The translations under genes were made by a program, and so were the position numbers. The notes beneath the pieces are model-generated. The model was given only the letters and a program-made list of their open reading frames with translations, was not told where the DNA came from and made no database searches. Below are positions 1-5,274 of a stretch of DNA of 11,242 bases, in pieces; the stretch's first letter is position 1, and each line of letters starts with the position of its first letter. Source of the stretch: JBGPYB01 sp041493035 (GTDB lineage: Bacteria > Acidobacteriota > Vicinamibacteria > Fen-336); contig JBGPYB010000150.1 of assembly GCA_041493035.1 (NCBI GenBank), positions 1 to 11,242 on the forward strand, read 5' to 3'.

Positions 1-1075
1 ACTGAGTGGTGGAGATCAGCGGACCCATTTGCGTGGACGGATCGAGCCCCGGCCCGAGCTTGATCTTCTTTGCCTGCGCAGCGACACCCTCCACAACCTT
101 GTCGAAGATCTTGTCCTGGATCATCAGGCGTGAACCTGCGCAGCAGCATTGGCCGTGGTTGAAGAAGATGGCGCTCGCAACCCCCGGAATCGCGTCGTCG
201 ACGTCGCAGTCGCCAAGGACGATGTTCGGGGACTTGCCTCCGAGCTCGAGGGAGACCTTCTTGAGGTCGCCCGCCGCTGCCCTGACGATCAGTTTGCCCA
301 CTTCGGTGGACCCCGTGAACGCGATCTTGTTGACGTCGGGGTGAGCAGCGAGCGCCGCGCCGGCGGTTTCACCGAAGCCAGGGACGATGTTGACGACGCC
401 CGGCGGCAGACCTGCCTTCTCGAATAGCTCACCCAGACGCAGCGCGGTCAGCGGGGTCTCCTCCGCCGGCTTCAGCACCACCGTGCAGCCGGTCGCAAGC
501 GCCGGGCCGAGCTTCCACGCTGCCATCAGCAACGGGAAGTTCCACGGAATGATCTGGCCGACGACGCCGATCGGTTCGCGGCGAGTATAGGCGTGGTAGC
601 TCCGGCCCGGCGTGTAGGGCACCGAGAGCGAGATGGTGTTGCCCTCGAGTTTGGTGGCCCAACCCGCCATGTAGTGGAACAGGTCGGCCGCCAGCGGCAC
701 GTCGGCGGCGCGCGCCACGCCCACCGGCTTGCCGTTGTCGAGCGATTCCAGCTCCGAGAACTCTTCGAGGTTCTCCAGCAGCAGGTCTCCGAGCTTCCAG
801 ACGATGCGTCCGCGCTGGGACGGCGTCATCTTCGACCACGGACCCGTTTCGAACGCCTTGCGCGCGGCCTTTACAGCGCGGTTGATATCCTCCTTGTCCC
901 CTTCGGCGACGTGAGCGATCACTTCACCCGTGGCCGGGTTGTAGACTTCGAACGTCTTGCCCGACGCGGCGTCCAGCCATTTGCCGTCGATCAATAGCTT
1001 CCGCTTCTGCGCGATGAACTCGCTGACCCGCCCGCTGAGCATCAGGGTCGGGCCTACGGCTTCTGCTTGACTCAT
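1..1075 (-). CDS. NAD(P)-dependent aldehyde dehydrogenase, C-terminus cut by window edge
   Basis: Oxidises an aldehyde to the carboxylic acid with NAD(P)+, in the cytoplasm; the substrate cannot be told from sequence. The 358 visible residues follow the classic ALDH superfamily (Aldedh fold) of about 490-500 aa, so roughly 135-140 C-terminal residues lie outside the window. Visible motifs: PWNF (177-180) with the oxyanion-hole Asn179; LKPAE (201-205) for cofactor ribose binding; FTGSTEVG (253-260) in the Rossmann fold; LELGGKSPN (276-284) with general base Glu277; and NHGQCCCAGSR (306-316) with catalytic Cys311 in the middle of three cysteines. The triple Cys and the flanking sequence resemble the ALDH1/ALDH2, betaine-aldehyde and phenylacetaldehyde dehydrogenase branch. 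The ATG at 1075 was chosen because a GGAAGGAG ribosome binding site sits 6 nt upstream and the MSQAEAV start gives normal family length; the frame is open further upstream (see the 1229-1519 entry). It is divergent from the radical SAM gene. Confidence 0.96.
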   Translation of the reverse strand, partial: MSQAEAVGPTLMLSGRVSEFIAQKRKLLIDGKWLDAASGKTFEVYNPATGEVIAHVAEGDKEDINRAVKAARKAFETGPWSKMTPSQRGRIVWKLGDLLLENLEEFSELESLDNGKPVGVARAADVPLAADLFHYMAGWATKLEGNTISLSVPYTPGRSYHAYTRREPIGVVGQIIPWNFPLLMAAWKLGPALATGCTVVLKPAEETPLTALRLGELFEKAGLPPGVVNIVPGFGETAGAALAAHPDVNKIAFTGSTEVGKLIVRAAAGDLKKVSLELGGKSPNIVLGDCDVDDAIPGVASAIFFNHGQCCCAGSRLMIQDKIFDKVVEGVAAQAKKIKLGPGLDPSTQMGPLISTTQ

Positions 1076-1081
1076 ACTGCA

Positions 1082-1089
1082 CTCCTTCC
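1082..1089 (-). promoter_or_regulatory. Ribosome binding site of the aldehyde dehydrogenase
   Basis: On the minus strand GGAAGGAG lies 6 nt before the ATG at 1075. It is a near-ideal Shine-Dalgarno match and decides the start against the open frame that continues upstream. Confidence 0.8.
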
Positions 1090-1152
1090 GAATTGGGGGT
1101 TTACGACGATCAGGCTTGAGTAGCGCACGAGATTGTCCAAGTTGTTGGAAAC

Positions 1153-1182
1153 AGGCTACGCCCCTGGTTCGGCCATGGTCAA
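1153..1182 (-). promoter_or_regulatory. Weak sigma70-like promoter candidate for the aldehyde dehydrogenase
   Basis: On the minus strand TTGACC (1182-1177) is followed after 18 nt by TAGCCT (1158-1153). The -35 matches the consensus at five of six positions, the -10 only at three. It lies about 80 nt before the start codon, in the locally less GC-rich part of the intergenic region. This is inference from pattern only. Confidence 0.22.
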
Positions 1183-1228
1183 GCAGTATTCCGCTGCTCT
1201 GTGGGGCGCACGGGGCATTGGACGCCAT

Positions 1229-1519
1229 CTCGTCAGGGCTTGTGGACGAGGACGAGCCCTCCTCCCGGTCTCGCGCGGGGGCGGCAAACCACTGCTCCCG
1301 CGGCACGACCTTCGGGGCCGCCGGGTCGCCGCGGTAGTTCGGCGACACGATCTCGCGACAACGGACGGCACCGGTCTCGCGGCGGGCGACCAGCTCGTCC
1401 AGGCGACGGACGGCGGCCTCGGCGCGCTCCGCGGGCAGGCGCCCGAGGACGCGCGCCCGCAGCACCGTGATCGTACGCCTCATTCCAAGTCCGGTCGACC
1501 GCCAGAGCCACCGAGCCAT
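1229..1519 (-). other. Coding-like stretch of unknown identity, in frame with the aldehyde dehydrogenase
   Basis: Reading the minus strand in the same frame as the aldehyde dehydrogenase, there is no stop between an ATG at 1519 (or 1483) and the dehydrogenase start. The part from 1483 to 1229 uses G or C at third positions in 76 of 85 codons by hand count, as a real gene here would; the following 51 codons up to 1076 do so in only 26. The peptide starts MARWLWRSTGLGMRRTITV and is rich in Arg, Ala and Glu; I recognise no family. A TGA in the neighbouring frame at 1235-1233 would end it with LVLVHKP if a one-base shift occurred near 1250. Options: a small gene with a frameshift or decayed stop, a gene remnant, or chance openness in GC-rich DNA. 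No convincing ribosome binding site precedes either ATG. Confidence 0.25.
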
Positions 1520-1612
1520 CGTCATCGTCGGGGGCTGCGACCTCGGCGTGTTTAAACTAGCGCTCGTGAACGTCGCCGGCGCGTCTTCCCATCCCAAGCT
1601 ATCGCGCGTAGG

Positions 1613-3235
1613 ATGAGGCCCATGCTCTCCGGCCTGATCGAGCGTTTTGTTGGCCTCACGCGATCCGGCGTGGCCGTTCCTGAACAGGTCGATGTGAAGG
1701 TCGGTCCCGAGGGGCCCCGGGGGGAGATCGCGGTGCCATGTGAGGGCGACGGCGCGTGGGTGCTGGCCCGCGCTGTCGACGGTACGCCGAGCCTCGCGCC
1801 GGGCCTCAAGGCGGGTGAGAGCTGCCGCTACATCTATTTTGCGGTCCCTGAGAGCTTCCGTCGTGTCGCATCGGACGGGCTATGGGTCACCGTCGAGTAC
1901 TTCGGCCAAGCGTATGCACCCTTCTGGATCCAGTACGTATCGACGGATCTCGGCGCGCCTCACGAAGGCGTGTACAAGCCAGCCCTGCAGTTCTGGGTCG
2001 CGGATACCGATGGTCGACTGCGATTCCGTCGTGCCCTTTTCCCGATGAAGGACTTCGACGCCGCGCGGCTCCAGAACTGCGGTGCCAGCTTCCGCGTCGA
2101 AGCGCGGCAGGGAGCGCTCATCCGCCGCGTGACCGCCTCGCGCCAGCCTCCCCCCGACCAGGGCGCTTTCTCGGGCGTGGCCCCGGTCCCCTGGCTTCCC
2201 TCTTGGGAGCGGACGCCGGAACGTTTCAGCACGATCCAGTACCTCTTCGTGGAGCTGACGAACGCGTGCAACTTCAAGTGCACCTGGTGCCCCGACGCGG
2301 TGATGACGCGGCGGCGCGGTTTCATGAAGAAGGAGCAGGCTTTCCGGATCTTCGACGAGGTGGTCGAGAAGCGCGCCTGGCTGGGGCCCGTCAACCCCGT
2401 GAAGCTGCATCAGATGGGGGAGCCGATGCTCCACCCCGATCTCCCGGAGATCGTTGCCTACGCGGAATCGCGCGACGTGCCCATCGAGCTCAACACCAAC
2501 TGCGGCTTCGTCACGGCGGAGTCGATCGACGCCCTCTACGCGGCGGGCCTCACGAACCTGATCCTCTCGTACCAGACGCCCGACGCCGTGTCGTTCAAGA
2601 CGCGCAAGGCGCCTCGCATGCTCTTCGACGACTACCGCGAGAAGGTGCGGCTGGCCATCGAACGGAAGGTGGCGTCCCGCGCCCGCACCCGCGTTCAGAT
2701 CGACATCATGAACACCAAGCACGTCGACGGAGAGCGGATCGTGAGCGAAGACGAAGCGGCCGTGGCCCATGTCGAAGCCTGGATCGCTGCCGCTCGCGAG
2801 ATCGAGCGGCGCCACGGCTTGCCCGCTCGGACCCACGATATGGACTGGATTCGCTCCTTCGGCTTCCTGGACAAGAGCGACGCCGAGAGCCGTTACGAGA
2901 TCCTCGACGGCGTCCACGTCCTCTGGAAGCACCTCCACAACTGGGGAAATACGGTGGGCCCCAAGGGCAACCACGCTACCCCCTCGACATACTGTCCGTT
3001 CCCCACGGAGCAGATGGTCATCCAGTGGAACGGCGACGTGGCGACATGCTGCACCGACTACGAGGGCCTGACGAGGGTGGCCAACGTCTTCGAGTCGTCG
3101 GTGGAGCATGCCTGGAGCGGCGAGGTCATGCGCCAGCGCCGCAAGGACATGTGGGACGGCCGGCTGCTCCCCGTTTGCGCGCAGTGCCAGGGGCGGGCGG
3201 GTGTCTCCGGCGCCGAGGGCGCGAAGCCAGCCTAG
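1613..3235 (+). CDS. Radical SAM/SPASM enzyme with an N-terminal beta-sandwich-like domain
   Basis: Predicted to cleave S-adenosylmethionine through a 4Fe-4S cluster and start radical chemistry; the substrate is unknown. The radical SAM core starts near residue 208 (YLFVELTNAC), with cluster ligands Cys219, Cys223 and Cys226 in CNFKCTWC and a SAM-contacting MGEP at 268-271. A SPASM-type C-terminus carries Cys461, Cys479, Cys480, Cys522 and Cys525 (CPFP...VATCC...VCAQC), likely binding an auxiliary cluster. Residues about 27-177 form an extra domain. Its YIYFAVPESF, WVTVEYFG and QNCGASFRV segments resemble the beta-sandwich found beside secreted carbohydrate-active enzymes (YFDVDD..., VTVEYFD, QNGGADFR); this match is from memory. 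No signal peptide is seen. The start is uncertain: ATG 1613 has no clear Shine-Dalgarno; ATG 1622 has GGATGAGG 3 nt upstream. SPASM enzymes often modify peptides or protein residues, but no precursor peptide gene is visible nearby. Confidence 0.93.
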   Translation: MRPMLSGLIERFVGLTRSGVAVPEQVDVKVGPEGPRGEIAVPCEGDGAWVLARAVDGTPSLAPGLKAGESCRYIYFAVPESFRRVASDGLWVTVEYFGQAYAPFWIQYVSTDLGAPHEGVYKPALQFWVADTDGRLRFRRALFPMKDFDAARLQNCGASFRVEARQGALIRRVTASRQPPPDQGAFSGVAPVPWLPSWERTPERFSTIQYLFVELTNACNFKCTWCPDAVMTRRRGFMKKEQAFRIFDEVVEKRAWLGPVNPVKLHQMGEPMLHPDLPEIVAYAESRDVPIELNTNCGFVTAESIDALYAAGLTNLILSYQTPDAVSFKTRKAPRMLFDDYREKVRLAIERKVASRARTRVQIDIMNTKHVDGERIVSEDEAAVAHVEAWIAAAREIERRHGLPARTHDMDWIRSFGFLDKSDAESRYEILDGVHVLWKHLHNWGNTVGPKGNHATPSTYCPFPTEQMVIQWNGDVATCCTDYEGLTRVANVFESSVEHAWSGEVMRQRRKDMWDGRLLPVCAQCQGRAGVSGAEGAKPA

Positions 3236-3256
3236 AATCTCGTCCTCCGGGGACTC

Positions 3257-3272
3257 GAAGGGCAAGCCCTTC
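3257..3272 (+). terminator. Hairpin just after the radical SAM gene
   Basis: GAAGGG-CAAG-CCCTTC forms a 6-bp stem with a 4-nt loop, 22 nt after the stop codon. No T-tract follows, so it is at best a weak intrinsic terminator or a 3'-end protecting hairpin. Confidence 0.3.
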
Positions 3273-3347
3273 CCAACGGGGGACTTGGGCGGGCGGGTCG
3301 CCTGGGCCTGGGATGCTGACGTGCTGGTGCCTCAGCGAGGCGAAATG

Positions 3348-3353
3348 TTGACA
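3348..3353 (+). promoter_or_regulatory. Consensus -35-like TTGACA without a partner -10
   Basis: A perfect TTGACA lies 103 nt before the PilZ gene, in its only upstream gap (3236-3455). At the usual 16-18 nt spacing the sequence is GC-rich and unlike TATAAT; the nearest loose match, TACCAT at 3381, is 27 nt away. It may be part of an activator-dependent promoter or be chance. Confidence 0.2.
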
Positions 3354-3414
3354 ACGATACTCCAGCTTCGGAGTTGGGGATACCATGCGTCGACGGGCGA
3401 TTGCCAATGTAGCA

Positions 3415-3435
3415 TGCTCTCGCGATAGGAGAGCA
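3415..3435 (+). promoter_or_regulatory. Perfect 7-bp inverted repeat in the PilZ gene leader
   Basis: TGCTCTC (3415-3421) and GAGAGCA (3429-3435) are exact inverse complements around a 7-nt centre, ending 20 nt before the PilZ start. It could be a dimeric repressor operator or an mRNA hairpin near the ribosome binding site. No regulator can be named. Confidence 0.3.
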
Positions 3436-3447
3436 CTCCACTGGGAC

Positions 3448-3453
3448 GAGGAG
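3448..3453 (+). promoter_or_regulatory. Ribosome binding site of the tandem PilZ gene, short spacing
   Basis: GAGGAG stands only 2 nt before the ATG at 3456, shorter than the usual 5-9 nt. The ATG is nevertheless supported because the first PilZ domain begins within a few residues of it. Confidence 0.4.
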
Positions 3454-3455
3454 CG

Positions 3456-4181
3456 ATGCCGGAAGAGTTCGCGAGGATTCCCTACGTTCGCCGCTGTCTG
3501 TTGCAGCGAGGCGGGCGGCGCACTGAGGCTGTTGTGTGCAACTTGAGTGTTCTAGGCGTGTACGTGACGTTCCTTCGGCCACTCCCGGAGGCCATACCCG
3601 GTGCTGGCGAGACCGTGGAGATCACGTTCCTGCTCCCGGATGACGCCACCTCGGTGCAAGCCGAGGCTACCGTGACCTGGCAGAACCTCGAAGAGCGACA
3701 AGACGTCGACGGTCTGCCGTCGGGCTGCGGGCTAAGGTTCATGGCGCTCCGCCCCGACGACCACCAGCGCATCGAGGAGTTGGTTCACGACTATCTGCAC
3801 GCCGCCCGGCCCAAGATCTCGGCGCCGCCACCGCACTCCGGCCTCATTCGGATCCCATACGTTCAGCCGTGCCTGCTCGTGGGCGGAGACGCTGCCTGGG
3901 AGGGCGTGATCTGCAACCTGAGTCTCTTGGGTGCCTATGTGGCCGCGGATCCGATCCCGCCGAAGGCGGACCGTGTTCGGCTCCTTTTCAAGGTTCCGCG
4001 CGAGGAGCAGCCGCTGGAGGCTCCGTGCGAGGTCGTGTGGGAAAACCCGCAGGAGCCGAGCCGGGCCGAGGGCCTGCCGCCGGGGTGTGGGCTCCGCTTT
4101 ACCGAACTCAGCCAGTCGGCTCGCGGGCGTATCGAAGAACTCATACTCGAATACGAGTCCATTCCCCGGGACACGGTCTGA
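3456..4181 (+). CDS. Tandem PilZ-domain protein, possible c-di-GMP effector
   Basis: A soluble 241-aa protein made of two homologous PilZ-like beta-barrels, about residues 5-113 and 130-233, joined by a Pro-rich linker (SAPPPHSG). Both repeats share RIPYV..CLL, a CNLS-x-LG core (N29, S31, G34; N154, S156, G159), a V-x-W strand (TVTWQN, EVVWEN) and a GLP-x-GCGLRF strand followed by a RIEEL helix, so one arose by internal duplication. PilZ domains normally bind c-di-GMP through RxxxR plus D/NxSxxG. Here the second half is kept, but the first Arg is Glu3 in domain 1 and Ser128 in domain 2; only Arg7 and Arg132 remain. Binding may be weak, or the domains may serve as protein-contact modules. No output domain, signal peptide or membrane helix is present. 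A GGDEF-EAL gene lies about 1.1 kb away, convergently oriented, which makes a functional link thinkable but unproven. Confidence 0.9.
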   Translation: MPEEFARIPYVRRCLLQRGGRRTEAVVCNLSVLGVYVTFLRPLPEAIPGAGETVEITFLLPDDATSVQAEATVTWQNLEERQDVDGLPSGCGLRFMALRPDDHQRIEELVHDYLHAARPKISAPPPHSGLIRIPYVQPCLLVGGDAAWEGVICNLSLLGAYVAADPIPPKADRVRLLFKVPREEQPLEAPCEVVWENPQEPSRAEGLPPGCGLRFTELSQSARGRIEELILEYESIPRDTV

Positions 4182-4289
4182 TCCGGATGAGCGCGCCGAA
4201 AACTCGAACCGAGGTGGGACGCCGAGAAAGCCGGAAGGGGGAACCTCAAGCAGAAGGAGGGATCTTGCCCTGGCAGGTCGCGTGCGAGT

Positions 4290-4604
4290 TCATCGCCCCC
4301 TCGCGAAAGCTGGCTGGCTGGCCTTCACGGCCGCGGCTGGAAGAGTCTCTGGCGTCGGATGCGCCCCGGTTTCCATGAGCCTGAGCATGGACAGCCGAGG
4401 ACGAGCTAGGCGCGTGGTCTCGTCGTCCTGCAACAAGGCCCGCTCGAGGTGCTGCCTGTCGTCAGTCAGCGCTCGGATTGCTGAGCCATTCGCCCACTCG
4501 GACAAGAGGAGTCCCGCGAGGAAGGCGAGAGCCGCCGTGGGGATGATCTGGTTCAAACGGGGGGGCTGAGGGGCGTGGAGGTCCTTTCCAAAGGCCGTCG
4601 CCAT
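4290..4604 (-). CDS. Small single-pass membrane protein of unknown function
   Basis: I do not recognise this 104-aa protein. It has a short polar N-terminus with two Pro, then one hydrophobic segment at about residues 19-36 (IIPTAALAFLAGLLLSEW), then a charged region that may be helical or coiled (SAIRALTDDRQHLERALLQD, 41-60), and an Ala/Pro-rich tail. No cysteines or catalytic motif are seen. It is considered real because a GGGAGGAA ribosome binding site stands 6 nt before the ATG and the codons are sensible. It faces the PilZ gene tail to tail, 108 nt apart, with no obvious terminator between them. It could be a small regulatory or scaffold membrane protein; nothing in the sequence fixes this. 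Confidence 0.6.
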   Translation of the reverse strand: MATAFGKDLHAPQPPRLNQIIPTAALAFLAGLLLSEWANGSAIRALTDDRQHLERALLQDDETTRLARPRLSMLRLMETGAHPTPETLPAAAVKASQPAFARGR

Positions 4605-4610
4605 CAGCGC

Positions 4611-4618
4611 TTCCTCCC
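4611..4618 (-). promoter_or_regulatory. Ribosome binding site of the small membrane protein
   Basis: On the minus strand GGGAGGAA lies 6 nt before the ATG at 4604. It is the main support for this short gene. Confidence 0.65.
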
Positions 4619-4730
4619 GGGAATCACGCGCTCCTCGCGCCTGACTTGGTCACCCGCCGCGATTGCAGTCATCAGAACGCAGAAGCTCCAGATTCAAAGG
4701 GCGCGTCGCCCGCCACGGGACGGAGCCAAG

Positions 4731-4746
4731 GGGGCCGGCCGGCCCC
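4731..4746 (-). terminator. 16-bp perfect GC palindrome after the small basic ORF
   Basis: GGGGCCGGCCGGCCCC is fully self-complementary and starts 2 nt after the TAG of the 4749-4952 reading frame. As RNA it gives a 6-bp all-GC stem with a GGCC loop; only CTT follows, so it is not a classical intrinsic terminator. Its position suggests a transcript 3' end. Confidence 0.4.
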
Positions 4747-4748
4747 TC

Positions 4749-4952
4749 CTACCGGTCTCCCGTATCGTCGGACGCGAGCGCAAGACGCCGCTGCGGCGAG
4801 TCGTTCTCGGCCATCGTCTCCAGGAGTGGTGGCTGAGGCCAGCCTTCCTCAGGGGTGACGAGGTCGTCGTCGAACAAGAACTTCAATGCGCTGCGGGCGC
4901 GGCGGCGGCGCATGCGGATTGCCTGGCGTCGATGGCTCTTGGCTCTCGGCAT
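4749..4952 (-). CDS. Small basic protein of unknown function
   Basis: A 67-aa reading frame not recognised as any family. The first 25 residues are strongly basic (MPRAKSHRRQAIRMRRRRAR), the remainder acidic and Pro-containing (FLFDDDLVTPEEGW and further Asp/Glu), giving a two-faced charge pattern. There are no cysteines and no membrane segment. The ATG at 4952 has a GGGGGAA-type ribosome binding site 4 nt upstream. A GTG at 5042 in the same frame has a good GGAGGAG 9 nt upstream and would add 30 mostly Gly/Arg residues. A GC-palindrome hairpin right after the stop codon supports a real transcript end. It lies downstream of and parallel to the GGDEF-EAL gene, but 322 nt away. It could be spurious, since short Arg-rich frames are common in GC-rich DNA. 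Confidence 0.4.
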   Translation of the reverse strand: MPRAKSHRRQAIRMRRRRARSALKFLFDDDLVTPEEGWPQPPLLETMAENDSPQRRLALASDDTGDR

Positions 4953-5120
4953 TGATTCCCCCCGACCAGGAAACCTCGGAGAGCCCGTGCAGCTCCCTCC
5001 GAACTGCCGGGCCCCACGAGCGCCGAATTCCGGGGCGCCCACTCGTCTGAGCTCCTCCGAAACCCGGCGCCCCTTCCTAGAGCAGGACCGATGCCAGGCG
5101 GGGACTTGAGCCGATAAAGA

Positions 5121-5151
5121 GCTCCAATCAATGGAATTAACCGGTTGGAGC
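5121..5151 (-). terminator. Hairpin 3' of the GGDEF-EAL gene
   Basis: GCTCCAA (5121-5127) and TTGGAGC (5145-5151) pair over 7 bp plus one G-T wobble around an AT-rich loop that includes the 8-bp palindrome AACCGGTT. On the minus strand the stem is followed by TCTTTATC, a short T-rich run, 123 nt after the operon's last stop codon. A modest terminator candidate for the operon. The rest of the 4953-5274 gap shows no gene except the possible GTG extension of the small basic ORF. Confidence 0.35.
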
Positions 5152-5274
5152 CCAGACTCGAGAAGAGCCGGGAAGAGGCGGAATTACAACGTCGCCGTAT
5201 CCCTTCCTCAACGGTGCACCGGGCGTGGCCTTGTCCGCTCGGGAGGGCCTCAGCCGTCGTCCGCCCGGGAGCCT

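Larger units (their letters stand above)
1076..1612. other. Divergent intergenic region between aldehyde dehydrogenase and radical SAM gene
   Basis: This 537-nt gap separates two genes read outward. It holds the dehydrogenase ribosome binding site and weak promoter candidate, the coding-like stretch at 1229-1519, and an 8-bp AT palindrome GTTTAAAC at 1550-1557, 55 nt before the radical SAM start. The palindrome is an isolated AT island where a promoter might lie, but I find no paired -35/-10 there. No RNA gene or repeat is apparent. Confidence 0.6.

Noticed and set aside
429..839. Minus-strand 136-codon frame inside the aldehyde dehydrogenase
   Set aside because: It is the wrong frame of the same strand; the true frame carries all aldehyde dehydrogenase motifs.
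1133..1555. Plus-strand 140-codon frame in the divergent intergenic region
   Set aside because: Arg/Pro/Gly-rich composition and no recognised similarity; the minus frame in the same place has the better codon pattern.
1880..3265. Long minus-strand open frame opposite the radical SAM gene
   Set aside because: The plus strand encodes an evident radical SAM/SPASM protein; the minus translation is His/Val/Arg-rich without motifs.
4188..4378. Possible small plus-strand gene after PilZ (MSAPKTRTEVG...)
   Set aside because: It overlaps the better-supported minus-strand membrane protein, lacks a ribosome binding site and has no recognisable features.
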